A stretch of DNA of 64,000 bases from Halorientalis sp. IM1011 (GCF_001989615.1 NZ_CP019067.1:310001-374000), one strand, 5' to 3'; numbered from the stretch's first letter, positions 26,314-36,489 are shown. Made by a program: numbers and translations. The notes: generated by a model not told the origin, from the sequence alone.

Positions 26314-27324
26314 CTACCGATCGAGCGGTTCCGCGGCGTCCCGTTCGACCAGCGGCTCGGCGTTGGCGGCCGGGAGCGTCACCACGTCGTCGCTGGCCAG
26401 GTCGTAAGCCCGCTCGTCCACGCCGAGAATCTCGCCCACGTCGCGGGTGATCCGGACCGTCCGGCGGTCGACGCCCGACGCGTCGTCGCCATTCGCCCCC
26501 GTCGCCCCGCCGTCCGAACGCGGGTCCGGTCCCCCGTCCGTAGCGCCCGCGGTTTCGGGCCGCGACGCCGAACTCGCTGACTCGTCGCCGCTCCGTCCGA
26601 TGGCGTCGCCGGGTTCGTCGCCCCCGTTCCCGGCCACCGATTCGGGTGCTGCGTAGTCGGGGTCGGGCTCCGCCCCCTCCGGAGGCGCTTCCCGTGGCGG
26701 GACTGGACGGTCCGAATCCTCGCCGCTGTCGCTAGCGGCCGATTCGCCTTCGGGTTTCCCGGCCGTCGGTGCGTCCTCCCCGCTTCCCATCAGATCCGCG
26801 GCGTCGACGCCGGTGGACTGGCCCGGTTCTCCGGTCGGATCAGGCGCATCGGTGCTCGACGGATCGGGCGCGGTCGAATCGGCGTCCGAGCCGACAGCGT
26901 CCGGCGTCGCGGCCGACGTGTCGACGGCGTCGGGATCCTCGCCGTCGAGGACGGCGAACACCCGATCGCGGTTGGTCTCGATGGACGCGACCATCTCCTC
27001 GAACAGTTCGCGTTCCTCGGCGGTCAGACCCTCGTCCTCGGTGGGCATGTCCGCCGCGGCGAAGGAGGCCATCTTGACGAGTTTGCCCACGCGGCGCTCG
27101 TAGATCGCCTCGACGGTCTGCTCGGCCGTGTTGATGTTGTTGGTGATCCGGTTGACCTCCGGATCGTCGAAGGGGTCGTCGGCCTGCTCGGCCGCCCGGT
27201 CGCGCTCCGCACGCAGGTTCTGGATCAACTCGCCCGCGTCCGCGTAGAAGGTGTCCCGCAGCTGCTGGAGGCTGTCGCTCTGGCGCTCGCGGTCCCGGAC
27301 AGACTGGAGTTCGTCGAGGTTCAT
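26314..27324 (-). CDS. GINS complex subunit
   Basis: 336 residues. The N-terminal helical A domain (about 1-125) includes the LQSVRDRERQSD beginning and AIYERRVGKLVKMA. A long acidic, low-complexity linker (about 130-280) is followed by a small C-terminal B domain (VRITRDVGEILGVDERAYDLA). This is the Gins15/51-type subunit that links the MCM helicase to replication factors. It lies one base after priS in the same operon. The unusually long linker is a halophile trait. Confidence 0.85.
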   Translation of the reverse strand: MNLDELQSVRDRERQSDSLQQLRDTFYADAGELIQNLRAERDRAAEQADDPFDDPEVNRITNNINTAEQTVEAIYERRVGKLVKMASFAAADMPTEDEGLTAEERELFEEMVASIETNRDRVFAVLDGEDPDAVDTSAATPDAVGSDADSTAPDPSSTDAPDPTGEPGQSTGVDAADLMGSGEDAPTAGKPEGESAASDSGEDSDRPVPPREAPPEGAEPDPDYAAPESVAGNGGDEPGDAIGRSGDESASSASRPETAGATDGGPDPRSDGGATGANGDDASGVDRRTVRITRDVGEILGVDERAYDLASDDVVTLPAANAEPLVERDAAEPLDR

Positions 27325-27325
27325 G

Positions 27326-28504
27326 CTATTCCGGCCCCTTCTCGGCGCGTCCCCGGGCCATGAGGAACACGCCGACGTGCTCTGGGACGGAATGCTCTCC
27401 CTCCGAGAGTGTAAAACTATCGCCCAGGAGTTCGACCGCCCCGCCCTCCGTCACTTCCACGGAAATCTCGTGGCCGACGAAGGTCTCGGGCACCGCGTCG
27501 ACCAGCGGATCGAAGTCGTCCAGGGCGTCGCGGTCGATCCGTCTGACCGCCAGCCCGCTCCCGCCGTGGAGCGTCCCGGGCAGGCGAATCAGCCGGTTCG
27601 TGTCCGTCGTCACCGGCTCGTCGATGGGCGCGTCGTCTTCTCCTACGACCGACGAGGCGATCCGCTCCGCGAAGTTCTTGACGACGGGGTGGGCCGAGAG
27701 GTTGCCGCGCTCGATCTCAACGAACCGATCCTGTGCAATCGTCCAGGCCGCGCGGGCCTTCTTCTCGCCCACGCCGTCGTACTCCTGTAAGCGCTCGACG
27801 GCGGCCGCTTCCTCCATGGCCCGGATCTCCTCGAACTCCGCGAGGAGGCGCTCGTGGATCCGGCGCCCCCACCCGCCGTCCGTGGGGAGGTACTCGTTGT
27901 GTGCCGGGCTCTTCCGGCCCACGTCGCCGCCGACTGCCTCCGCGTCGATCACGGCGTCGAACTCCATGCCGATCCCGCGAACGTAGTCGACGATCTCCCG
28001 TCGCGCGTCGCTCTCCAGTTCCTGGATGCCCGGATCGCGGACGTGGACGTGGTAGCCCCGGCCGCCCGAGAACGCGATCGTCAGGTCATCGAAGCCGAAG
28101 TCGTCTTCGAGGAAATCCAGCAGGCGACGGAGGGCGTCCTTGCACTTCGCCAGCATCTCGGCGTAGGAGTCCTCGCCGAGCGTCACCGAGGGGAGGTGGT
28201 CGGCGTCGAGATCGAAGACGAGATCGGAGGAGCGCCAGTTCTTCTCGCTCATCGACCCGGCGCTGGGGGCCTCGTAGCGGCCGGCCGAGAAGTAGACGTG
28301 TCGCGGGCGCTCGCGTTCGAGGAAGGATTCGATGTCCCCGAGATCGAGCAGGGATTTGTGCCGGACCATCGTCGTCCCCGGCCCCGAGGTCCAGGGGATG
28401 TAGCCCCACTCGCGCTCGTTGGCGTCCGGCGGCGGCGTGATGTCGGCGCGGCGGTAGTAGTCGCCGAACCGCCCACGCAGATACGCCTGCGTTCGCTCCT
28501 CCAT
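27326..28504 (-). CDS. priS: DNA primase small (catalytic) subunit
   Basis: 392 residues. It is the catalytic subunit of the archaeal/eukaryotic primase. The metal-binding aspartates Asp98 and Asp100 are in LVFDLDAD, and the nucleotide-binding SGGRGYHVHVRD motif lies near residue 165. The N-terminal YLRGRFGDYYRRA and the EWGYIPW segment are typical. A promoter-like CCCTTTTGC lies about 30 bases upstream. It is followed by the GINS gene with a one-base gap, a replication operon widespread in archaea. Confidence 0.95.
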   Translation of the reverse strand: MEERTQAYLRGRFGDYYRRADITPPPDANEREWGYIPWTSGPGTTMVRHKSLLDLGDIESFLERERPRHVYFSAGRYEAPSAGSMSEKNWRSSDLVFDLDADHLPSVTLGEDSYAEMLAKCKDALRRLLDFLEDDFGFDDLTIAFSGGRGYHVHVRDPGIQELESDARREIVDYVRGIGMEFDAVIDAEAVGGDVGRKSPAHNEYLPTDGGWGRRIHERLLAEFEEIRAMEEAAAVERLQEYDGVGEKKARAAWTIAQDRFVEIERGNLSAHPVVKNFAERIASSVVGEDDAPIDEPVTTDTNRLIRLPGTLHGGSGLAVRRIDRDALDDFDPLVDAVPETFVGHEISVEVTEGGAVELLGDSFTLSEGEHSVPEHVGVFLMARGRAEKGPE

Positions 28505-28603
28505 ACTATCCAGTCCGTTGCGGGGAGCAGTGCAAAAGGGTTTCTACAGCGTCACGCGCGAGCGTCGCCCGCTCCGTGTACTCGTCCGATGACGACGCCG
28601 TAA

Positions 28604-28747
28604 TTATTCCAGTGGCATCAGGCGATTTCGCATCGAGCCGCCACACTCCGGACAGCTACCGGGATTGTCTGTCGCGACGATCACGTTCCCGCACTCGAAA
28701 CATTCGTACGGCGTCTCTTCGCTCGACGTGGATTCTGTATCTCGCAT
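28604..28747 (-). CDS. small rubredoxin-like zinc-ribbon protein
   Basis: 47 residues from ATG at 28747. Two CxxC pairs (CFEC and CPEC) with an intervening VIVATDNPGS form a rubredoxin/rubrerythrin-type zinc ribbon, followed by GGSMRNRLMPLE. Such mini-proteins are frequent in haloarchaea and often regulated, but their role is unknown. The longer frame to 28834 lacks the conserved acidic beginning. Confidence 0.75.
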   Translation of the reverse strand: MRDTESTSSEETPYECFECGNVIVATDNPGSCPECGGSMRNRLMPLE

Positions 28748-28854
28748 GGTTGGGGGGATGGTGCCGGTTCGAAGGGCCGGCCACTGTAAGGTGGTAATAA
28801 GTGTATAAGGGAGTATGTGATTGTTCGATAGCAAACGCTGGTACGCTTCCAGGG

Positions 28855-31734
28855 TTAGTTATTGAACCGTTGCTGTGGCGCGGCCACGGAGAGGTTGTCG
28901 TCGTCGAACAGTGCGGCGAACAGTTTCCGCTGAACGGTTCGGGAGTGCTGGTAGAACGCTGGTGGGGAGATATCGAGCGCTGCGGCGACGTCTTCGCCGG
29001 TACTCTCGCGGGGGGACTCGAAGAAGCCGCTGTAGTAGGCCGTCTGGACGACTTCGAGTTGGCGTTCGGTCACGTCGTCGAGGAACTTCGCGTAGAAGTC
29101 GTACTCGCCGGCGTGGTCGAGCGTCTGTTTCGCCCGGAGTTCGACCTCGGAGAACAGGTCTCGAACGAGTCCGGCGACGTTCTGGACCTCGACGCTCTCC
29201 GGGACGTCGACCACGAGCGTCGTCCCCGTCGGTTCGGCGACCACCTCACGACAGACGGCGCCGTGATCGGCCAGATCCAGCGCGAAGAACGGGCGAGCCA
29301 GACCGAGTCGGAGGATGCCGCCGTTCTCGTTCGTGCTGATCCGCTGGACGTCGTCGACGGCGGCCAGTTCCGTCGCGGCCGACTCGACGGCAGCCGGGTC
29401 GGCTCCCTCGACGGTCACGAACACGTGACTCCCCTCGGCGGACTGCCGGAGGCCGCCCTCGTAGGAGAGCGTACACCCGGTCTCGCGTGCGAGGCGTGAC
29501 ATGACGAACGAGGGGTCCTCGACGGCGAACTCGACTCGCGTGACGGCGGTCGTCAGCAGGGCGTTCTTGCGCTCGATCGCACTCAGTGCGGCCGCGATGG
29601 TCTCGCCGAGTTCCTCCAGCACCGCACGCGCTGTCTCGTCGAACGCGTCCTGCGTCTCGGCGTAGACCGTCAACACCCCGTGTGAGAGGTCGTTGTAGAC
29701 CAGCGGGATGCTCAGCACGGAGAGGTAATCGCGGGTCAGTGCGTCCTTGCGCCACGCCTCCTCGCGGAGGCCGCTGGCGACGTTCGAGACGTTCGTCACC
29801 GATCCCGTCGCCGCGGTTCGCTCCGCGGGTTCCGTGCCCGCGCCGGACGCGTCGAAGGTCCGTCCGTCGAGGTAGCCCCGGCCGTCGCCCGCCCGGGCCT
29901 GTGGGTCGAGCGTCCCGTCGGCCGGATCGGTCGTCCCGATCCAGGCGAGACCGTAGCGGTCGTCGACGAGCCGTTCACAGACGGCGTGGTAGATCTCCTC
30001 GCGGGTCTCCGCCCGGACGACGGCGCGATCGATCTCCCGGATCGTCTCGTTGATCCGGTTCAGTCTGGTGAGTTGCTCGTTCTGTCGCTGGAGCGTGCGG
30101 TCCTGCTCGCGGAGCTTCGACTCCCGTCTGACGCGGTCGAGCGCGGCCTCGGCGGTCGCGGCGAGCAGATCGGCCAGTTCGCGAGTGATCTCGTCGACAG
30201 CGCCGACCGTCTCCGAACCGGCCACGAACACACCGTGATCGCCCAGCGGGACGTAGATCGCACTCCGGAGATCGGTCGCCCGGTTGTCCAACCGGTCGGA
30301 CTCGTGGACGTCGTCGAACCACAGCGGCTCGTTTTCGAGGAAACAGTGGCTCGGCAGCGTCGTCCCGTCGGCGTGCACGGTCGGGAGCGGCCCGTTGAGT
30401 GACTCCATCCGTCCCGAGTACGCCGCTGGTTCGAGGTGGTTCGCCTCGGCGTCGAACAGATATACCGCGCTCGCGTCCAGATCGAGCACGTTCGGCGCGT
30501 CGTCGACGATACCCTGTGCGATCTCCCGGTGGGTCTCGGCGTACAGGAGATCACGCGCCGTCTCCTGGAGCGTCGTCAGGGCAGCCTCGCGCTGCTTGCG
30601 CTTCGTGATGTCCCGACAGCTGTAGAGCAAGCTTCCGTCCTGAATATCGACCTCGCGGACGTTGACCAGGAGCGTGTGCTCACGGCCGGCGCTGTCCGTC
30701 GCGGTACACTCGATGTTTTTCAGGACGCCCTCGCGTTCGAGGGCCTCCCTGTCGAAGAGGTCCTCGCCGAGCAGTTCGTCGATCGATCCCATCTCGTGGA
30801 TCTCCTCGGCCGTGTAGCCGAAGATGAAGTGGACGTTCGGGCAGACGTAGGTGTACTCACCCGCCTCGTCCGTGATGAGGATCGTGTCGGTCATGTTGTT
30901 GAGGGTGACTCGATGGAGTTCCTCGGACGCCCGGAGATCGCGTTCGAGGTCGACGCGCTCGGTCACGTCGACGCCTTCCGCGACGATCGAGACGATCTCC
31001 CCCCGATCGTTCGTGACCGGCCGAACCGAGAGGTCGACGACCCGCGATTCGTCACCGGCCGCCGACCGCACCACGACGGCGTTTCCGTAGCGGCCGTCCA
31101 GTGCCGTCTCGACGATCCGGCGCACGTCCTCGGCTGTACCGTCGCTCTCCGGCCACCACGGGAGCGTCCAGAACGGCCGGCCGACGAGCCGGTCCGTGTC
31201 CGTGTCGATCAGCTCCCGGGCCGTCCGGTTGGCCCGCACGAGCGATCCGTCGGGATCGAGCACCCACGTCGCCGTCCGCGCGTCGTCGAAGATGGCGTCG
31301 AACTGTCTGGCCCGGTCACGCTGGGTCGCCCTTCGTCCCGCAGCCAGCACCGCTCGCTCCGTTCGCTCCAGAAACGTCTCGCCCACCGACGCCGTCCGGT
31401 CCGGAACCGCCACGTAGTCCGTGACACCGGCACCGATCGCCTCGCTCGCCACCGACTCGCTTCCCGATTGCGCGCCCAGCACGACGGGGAGCCGCTCCCG
31501 CTCCTGATCGATGTCCCGGAGCAGGTCGATCCCCGTCTCGTTTGGGAGTTCGTACGCAACGACGACGCAGTCGGGCGGCGCGTCGCGAATCCGGTCGAGC
31601 GCCGCGGCCTTCGTGGCGACGGTCCCGATGGTGGCCCCGGTCCGGTCCGCGAAGGTCTCGACGACTCGCTCGAGCCACGCCGCCTCCCCGACGAACAGAA
31701 TCGATGCCGAATCGATCCCTCCTGTCGTGTTCAT
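28855..31734 (-). CDS. Bat-like multidomain sensor/HTH-10 transcriptional regulator
   Basis: 959 residues. Order: a receiver-like domain (about 10-130), a PAS domain (about 145-265), a second PAS (about 270-385), a GAF domain (about 395-540), a second GAF (about 560-720), the bacterioopsin-activator domain (about 730-880) and a C-terminal HTH_10 (about 895-950: LTERQLEVVQTAYYSGFFESPR). In the receiver-like part the phospho-acceptor position holds Ala60 (VVVAYELP) instead of Asp. It is probably a one-component regulator for light, redox or oxygen cues. It is divergent from glutamate dehydrogenase. Confidence 0.9.
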   Translation of the reverse strand: MNTTGGIDSASILFVGEAAWLERVVETFADRTGATIGTVATKAAALDRIRDAPPDCVVVAYELPNETGIDLLRDIDQERERLPVVLGAQSGSESVASEAIGAGVTDYVAVPDRTASVGETFLERTERAVLAAGRRATQRDRARQFDAIFDDARTATWVLDPDGSLVRANRTARELIDTDTDRLVGRPFWTLPWWPESDGTAEDVRRIVETALDGRYGNAVVVRSAAGDESRVVDLSVRPVTNDRGEIVSIVAEGVDVTERVDLERDLRASEELHRVTLNNMTDTILITDEAGEYTYVCPNVHFIFGYTAEEIHEMGSIDELLGEDLFDREALEREGVLKNIECTATDSAGREHTLLVNVREVDIQDGSLLYSCRDITKRKQREAALTTLQETARDLLYAETHREIAQGIVDDAPNVLDLDASAVYLFDAEANHLEPAAYSGRMESLNGPLPTVHADGTTLPSHCFLENEPLWFDDVHESDRLDNRATDLRSAIYVPLGDHGVFVAGSETVGAVDEITRELADLLAATAEAALDRVRRESKLREQDRTLQRQNEQLTRLNRINETIREIDRAVVRAETREEIYHAVCERLVDDRYGLAWIGTTDPADGTLDPQARAGDGRGYLDGRTFDASGAGTEPAERTAATGSVTNVSNVASGLREEAWRKDALTRDYLSVLSIPLVYNDLSHGVLTVYAETQDAFDETARAVLEELGETIAAALSAIERKNALLTTAVTRVEFAVEDPSFVMSRLARETGCTLSYEGGLRQSAEGSHVFVTVEGADPAAVESAATELAAVDDVQRISTNENGGILRLGLARPFFALDLADHGAVCREVVAEPTGTTLVVDVPESVEVQNVAGLVRDLFSEVELRAKQTLDHAGEYDFYAKFLDDVTERQLEVVQTAYYSGFFESPRESTGEDVAAALDISPPAFYQHSRTVQRKLFAALFDDDNLSVAAPQQRFNN

Positions 31735-31875
31735 CGAACGATCCCGATAGGCTGTCTGTCGACAAAAGACGTTTGTTATTCAACCCCCCTGATCGACGGA
31801 TTCCACCGGCGAAGATGGTTAGCATTCATACACAAAGAACCGACATAAATTCCAGATCCCAATTTATTTCGCGCT

Positions 31876-31883
31876 ATTTATAA
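31876..31883 (+). promoter_or_regulatory. TATA box of the glutamate dehydrogenase gene
   Basis: ATTTATAA is centred about 32 bases before the ATG at 31912, giving a leader of only a few bases. It argues for MSDEVN as the true start rather than the GTG at 31891. Confidence 0.6.
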
Positions 31884-31911
31884 CCGCGGTGTGGGTAATA
31901 TCGCCAATCGC

Positions 31912-33168
31912 ATGTCCGACGAAGTAAACCCGTTCTCGTCGTTACAGAGGCAGGTCGAAGAGGCTGTACAGTACGTCGACGTGACAGAGGGGATGCTCCA
32001 GCGGCTCAAGAGCCCCGAGCGCGTTCTGGAGACGAACCTCACCGTCGAGATGGACGACGGGTCCACCGAGGTGTTCACCGCCTACCGGTCGCAATTCAAC
32101 GGCGACCGCGGACCCTACAAGGGCGGCATCCGGTACCACCCGGACGTCAACCGGGAGGAGGTCAAGGCGCTGTCGGGCTGGATGGCGTACAAGACCGCCG
32201 TCGCCGGCGTGCCCCTCGGGGGTGCCAAAGGCGGCATCGTGATCGACCCCAGCGAGTACTCCGAGTCCGAACTCGAACGGGTCACGCGGTCGTTCGCGAC
32301 GGAACTGCGCCCGCTCATCGGCGTCGATCAGGACATCCCCGCGCCGGACGTCAACACCGGCCAGCGGGAGATGAACTGGATCAAAGACACCTACGAGACC
32401 CTCGAAAACACCACGGAACCCGGCGTCATCACCGGCAAAGCCATCGAGAACGGCGGGAGCGAGGGTCGTGTCGAGGCGACCGGGCGCTCGACCGTCCTGG
32501 CCGCCCGCGAGGCGTTCGACTACCGCGACGAAGACATCGCGGACGCCACGGTCGCCGTCCAGGGCTACGGCAACGCGGGCTGGATCACGGCGAAACTCGT
32601 CGAGGAACTGGGCGCCACCGTCGTCGCCGTCTCGGACTCCAGCGGCGGGATCTACGACGCGGCGGGGCTGGACCCGGTCGCCGTCAAAGAGCACAAGCGC
32701 AACACCGGCAGCGTCGTGGGCTATCAGGGGGCCGACGACGAGATCAGCAACGATGAACTGCTCACGCTCGACGTCGATCTGCTGGTGCCAGCGGCGCTCG
32801 GGAACGTGATCGACGCGGACCTCGCGGGCGACGTCGAGGCCGACGTCATCTCCGAGGCGGCGAACGGGCCGATCACGCCGGACGCCGACGACGTGCTCGA
32901 GGGGAAAGACGTGATCGTGATCCCCGACATCCTCGCGAACGCGGGCGGGGTCACCGTCTCCTATTTCGAGTGGGTCCAGAACCGCCAGCGGTTCCACTGG
33001 TCCGAGGAACGCGTCAACGACGAACTCGAGAGCATCATCGTCGACCAGTTCTGGAACCTCGTCGACGCGTACGAGAGCCACGACCTCCCCTCCTTCCGTG
33101 TCGCCGCCTACGTCATCGCTCTCCAGCGGATCGACGACGCGGCCGAGGAGTTCGGTCCCTGGCCCTGA
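31912..33168 (+). CDS. gdh: glutamate dehydrogenase (Glu/Leu/Phe/Val dehydrogenase family)
   Basis: 418 residues. It interconverts glutamate and 2-oxoglutarate. The N-terminal substrate domain contains [11 protein letters not shown] and the catalytic lysine region PLGGAKGGI (Lys106); the NAD(P)-binding domain has [25 protein letters not shown] near the C-terminus is the family signature. Coenzyme preference cannot be told by eye. It is the usual length for a hexameric GDH and a monocistron. Confidence 0.95.
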   Translation: MSDEVNPFSSLQRQVEEAVQYVDVTEGMLQRLKSPERVLETNLTVEMDDGSTEVFTAYRSQFNGDRGPYKGGIRYHPDVNREEVKALSGWMAYKTAVAGVPLGGAKGGIVIDPSEYSESELERVTRSFATELRPLIGVDQDIPAPDVNTGQREMNWIKDTYETLENTTEPGVITGKAIENGGSEGRVEATGRSTVLAAREAFDYRDEDIADATVAVQGYGNAGWITAKLVEELGATVVAVSDSSGGIYDAAGLDPVAVKEHKRNTGSVVGYQGADDEISNDELLTLDVDLLVPAALGNVIDADLAGDVEADVISEAANGPITPDADDVLEGKDVIVIPDILANAGGVTVSYFEWVQNRQRFHWSEERVNDELESIIVDQFWNLVDAYESHDLPSFRVAAYVIALQRIDDAAEEFGPWP

Positions 33169-33213
33169 CGGTCACAATCGAACGGACCGGGTTCCGCTCC
33201 CGGTAAAACCTGC

Positions 33214-33702
33214 TCACCCGAGCAACTTCTGCAGTCGTTCCGTGATCCCGCCGCCGGTGCCGAGTTTCAGGTAGTAGGCGTCGCCGCCGTCCTCGTAGTA
33301 GTTGTCGATGCGGCGTTTGACCTCGAAGCCGAGGTGGCGGTAGAAGCCGATGGCTGGTTCGTTGGTGGTGCGGGCGTGGCAGGTGACCGAGGAGTGGGCG
33401 TCGGCGACGCGGGCGACGAGGCGTTCGCCGAAGCCTTCCCCGCGGTAGCGGTCGGCGACGGCCAGAAACAGGATGTACCCGTCGCGGCGGACGGCGGCGA
33501 ATCCGATCAGTCGCTCGGTGTCGACGGGGCCGCGCTCCAGGAAGAGATAGACCGTCGACCGTCGGTAGGCGTCCCGGAAGAAGCCGCGACGCTGGCGGAG
33601 GACTCCTTCCTCCTGTCGGATGGATTCTTTCAGCGCCCAGGCGTCGTCCACGTAGGCGTCCTCCCCGGCGTCCACCACCCGGCTCTCGACTGTGGCGCTC
33701 AC
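33214..33702 (-). CDS. GNAT-family N-acetyltransferase
   Basis: 162 residues. The acetyl-CoA-binding motif A is seen as FLAVADRYRGEGFGERLVARV (R/Q-x-x-G-x-G/A reads RGEGFG), and motif B is NEPAIGFYRHLGFEVKRR. The N-terminal half begins MSATVESRVVDAG. The acceptor substrate is unknown. It converges on the GDH gene with a 45-bp gap. Confidence 0.85.
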   Translation of the reverse strand: MSATVESRVVDAGEDAYVDDAWALKESIRQEEGVLRQRRGFFRDAYRRSTVYLFLERGPVDTERLIGFAAVRRDGYILFLAVADRYRGEGFGERLVARVADAHSSVTCHARTTNEPAIGFYRHLGFEVKRRIDNYYEDGGDAYYLKLGTGGGITERLQKLLG

Positions 33703-33815
33703 TAGCCCCGTGTAACGGGTAGACCACTATAATTCCACCGGCAGCGACCGGAGACGAGCGCCTCCTCGGACCTCGGGCCGGAACCGTTTTTCGACACAAC
33801 GTCGTTTTCGGGGAT

Positions 33816-34526
33816 ATGGCGCTGCCCCAAGAGGCGGACCGGATCGAGCGGATGTCACCGCGTCAGCGACTTCGGAGCGCGTTCCTCACCGGGTTCGCGA
33901 TGACCATCCCGCTCATCGTGACGCTGCTCGTCGTCGGGTTCGCAGTGAACATCCTCACCAACACCGTGAATCCGCTGGTCGGTCTCGTCGACGCGACGTT
34001 CGGCACCGGCCAGTTGCCCGATATCGTGACCGAGGCGCTCCTCATCACCGCCGCCCTCGTGTTTATCCTCGCGATCGGGATCGTCGCCGAGCAGAACCCC
34101 ACCGGCGGCTCCGTCGAGGAGACTGTCAATCAGGTTATCTTCCGGATCCCCGGCGTCGGTTCGCTGTACCGGAGTTTCGACGAGATGAGCGAACTCCTGA
34201 TGAACAGCGACACCGAGAGTTTTCAAGAGGTGAAACTCGTCGAGTTCCCCGACCGGGACTCCTACGCGGTCGCGTTCGTCACCGCGGACACGCCCGACGC
34301 CATCGAGACCGCGACCGAACACGACGGGATGACGACGCTGTACCTGCCGATGGCCCCTAATCCCGTGATGGGCGGGCACGTCATCCACGTCCCGAACGAC
34401 CGCGTGTTCGACGTGGACATGAGCGTCGAGCAGGGCGTCCAGTCCATCGTGACCAGCGGCGTCGCAGTCGAGGACATGGACGCCCCGTCGGCAGACGGGA
34501 CCGAAGCGACCGCGGAGGGCCAGTGA
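33816..34526 (+). CDS. DUF502 membrane protein
   Basis: 236 residues. The N-terminal part LRSAFLTGFAMTIPLIVT and a second helix at about 70-90 are the two membrane segments of the DUF502 family; the middle sequence IFRIPGVGSLYRSFDE and the ending of the domain GGHVIHVP support it. The C-terminal half is a soluble beta-rich domain with an acidic tail. The function is unknown. It overlaps the archease gene (TGATG). Confidence 0.85.
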   Translation: MALPQEADRIERMSPRQRLRSAFLTGFAMTIPLIVTLLVVGFAVNILTNTVNPLVGLVDATFGTGQLPDIVTEALLITAALVFILAIGIVAEQNPTGGSVEETVNQVIFRIPGVGSLYRSFDEMSELLMNSDTESFQEVKLVEFPDRDSYAVAFVTADTPDAIETATEHDGMTTLYLPMAPNPVMGGHVIHVPNDRVFDVDMSVEQGVQSIVTSGVAVEDMDAPSADGTEATAEGQ

Positions 34527-34966
34527 TGGGCTACGAACTCCGGAACCACACCGCCGACGTGGCCGTCGATGCGACCGGCGAAACGCTCGGCGGCGTCTTC
34601 GCCGCCGTCGCCGACGGCCTCGCCGCCGCGATGTGTGACGAGATTCCTGAGGGGGACGACGAGCGGTTCGCTCTCGACGTGCGGGCCGAGAACCGGGAGG
34701 CCCTGCTGTTCGACTATCTGGACGAGTTGATCTACGAACGCGACGTGCGGGGCGTCCTGCCTGTCGACCACGAGGCGTCGGTGTCCGAAGTCGGCAACGC
34801 CGGCGCTGGCGGCGACGGCGAGGCGGAGTGGGTCTGTGAGGCCACGGCGCGTGGCGTCCCACTCTCGGCGGTCGACGCCCGCGACGTGAAGGCTGTCACC
34901 TACTCCGAGATGGTCCTCGAAGAGACGGCCGACGGCTGGCACGCCTACGTCGTCTTCGACGTGTAA
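34526..34966 (+). CDS. archease (RtcB activator)
   Basis: 146 residues. Archease promotes guanylylation and turnover of RtcB. Conserved parts are the opening YELRNHTADVAVDA with the metal-binding Asp, LLFDYLDELIYERD in the middle, VDARDVKAVTYSEM and a C-terminal Asp in VVFDV. The ATG at 34526 overlaps the DUF502 stop, and a GTG one codon earlier is possible. rtcB follows 53 bp downstream, matching the frequent archease-RtcB pairing. Confidence 0.93.
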   Translation: MGYELRNHTADVAVDATGETLGGVFAAVADGLAAAMCDEIPEGDDERFALDVRAENREALLFDYLDELIYERDVRGVLPVDHEASVSEVGNAGAGGDGEAEWVCEATARGVPLSAVDARDVKAVTYSEMVLEETADGWHAYVVFDV

Positions 34967-35019
34967 GTCCGCCGGCACCAGTCGAAATATATTCCGCCGT
35001 CGGCGTCGCAGGTTCGGGT

Positions 35020-36483
35020 ATGACCACCTACGACGCCGACGGCATCACGCTCGAAAAGGTACGGGACTACGTCTGGGAGATTCCACAGGAAGGCGGGATG
35101 AACGTGCCCGCCCGGGTGCTCGCAAGCGAGGCACTCCTCGAAGAGATCCAGCAGGACAAGACCCTCCAGCAACTGAAGAACTCGGCGCACCTCCCGGGCG
35201 TGCGCAAACACGCCATCTGCATGCCCGACGGCCACCAGGGCTACGGCTTCCCCGTCGGCGGCGTCGCCGGCATCGACGTCGAGGACGGCTGTATCTCGCC
35301 CGGAGCGATCGGCTACGACATCAACTGCGGCGTCCGGATGATGCGGACGAACCTGACCTACGACGACCTGCAGGGCCGCGAGGAGGAACTCGTCGAGACC
35401 CTGTTCAGCAACATTCCGTCGGGGCTCGGCGGCGGCGGCGTGGTCCAGACCGACGGCGACGGGATCGAGGCGATTCTCGAACGCGGGATGGACTGGGCGC
35501 TCGAAGAGGGCTGGGCGGTCGAGGACGATCTGGCCCACTGCGAGGACGAGGGCCACAGACCGGAGGCGAACGCCGCGAAAGTCTCGAAGAAGGCCAAAGA
35601 CCGGGGCGCGAATCAGGTCGGGTCGCTCGGATCGGGCAACCACTTCCTCGAAGTCCAGCGCGTGACCGACGTGTTCCGCGAGGACGTGGGCGAGGCCTTC
35701 GGCCTGCAGGAGGACCAGATCGTCGTCCTGATCCACTGTGGCTCGCGCGGGCTGGGCCACCAGATCTGTACGGACTACCTCCGCGACATCGAGCAGGCCC
35801 ATCAGGGATTGTTGAACCAGTTGCCGGACAAGGAACTCGCGGCCGCGCCGGCCGGTTCGCAACTGGCCGAAGACTACTACGAGGCGATGTGTGCCGCGAT
35901 CAACTTCGCGTGGGTGAACCGCCAGCTCATCATGCACCGCACGCGGCAGGTGTTCGAGCGCGTCTTCGACCGCGACTGGCAGGCCATGGAGATGGACCTG
36001 CTGTACGACGTGGCCCACAACATCGGCAAGAAGGAGGTCCACACCGTCGAGGACGGTGAGGAGCGCGAGCTGTTCGTCCACCGGAAGGGAGCGACGCGGG
36101 CCTTCCCCGCCGGTCGGCCCGAGGTCCCCGCCGCGTACGCGGACGTGGGCCAGCCGATCATCATCCCCGGGAGCATGGGCGCTGGTAGCTACGTCCTCCG
36201 GGGCGGCGAGCAGTCCCTCGAGGAGACGTTCGGCTCGACGGCCCACGGTGCGGGCCGGCTGATGAGCCGCACGCAGGCGAAAAACGAGTACTGGGGCGAG
36301 GACGTGCGCGACGACCTCCGCGAACAGAACGAGATCTACGTCAAGGCCCAGTCCGGCGCGACCATCGCCGAGGAAGCGCCCGGCGTCTACAAGGACGTGG
36401 ACGAGGTCGTCCGGGTCTCGGACGCGCTGGGCATCGGGGACAAGGTCGCCCGGACGTACCCGGTCTGTAACATCAAGGGGTAG
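35020..36483 (+). CDS. rtcB: RNA-splicing ligase RtcB
   Basis: 487 residues. This GTP- and metal-dependent ligase joins tRNA exon halves (3'-P or 2',3'-cyclic phosphate to 5'-OH). Metal-binding Cys103 is in YDINCGVRMM, metal histidines occur in GSGNHFLEV and IHCGSRGLGH, and the guanylylated His409 lies in GSTAHGAGRLMSR. No intein interrupts it, unlike some archaeal homologues. It probably acts with the archease encoded just upstream in tRNA splicing and RNA repair. Confidence 0.96.
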   Translation: MTTYDADGITLEKVRDYVWEIPQEGGMNVPARVLASEALLEEIQQDKTLQQLKNSAHLPGVRKHAICMPDGHQGYGFPVGGVAGIDVEDGCISPGAIGYDINCGVRMMRTNLTYDDLQGREEELVETLFSNIPSGLGGGGVVQTDGDGIEAILERGMDWALEEGWAVEDDLAHCEDEGHRPEANAAKVSKKAKDRGANQVGSLGSGNHFLEVQRVTDVFREDVGEAFGLQEDQIVVLIHCGSRGLGHQICTDYLRDIEQAHQGLLNQLPDKELAAAPAGSQLAEDYYEAMCAAINFAWVNRQLIMHRTRQVFERVFDRDWQAMEMDLLYDVAHNIGKKEVHTVEDGEERELFVHRKGATRAFPAGRPEVPAAYADVGQPIIIPGSMGAGSYVLRGGEQSLEETFGSTAHGAGRLMSRTQAKNEYWGEDVRDDLREQNEIYVKAQSGATIAEEAPGVYKDVDEVVRVSDALGIGDKVARTYPVCNIKG

Positions 36484-36489
36484 TCACGG

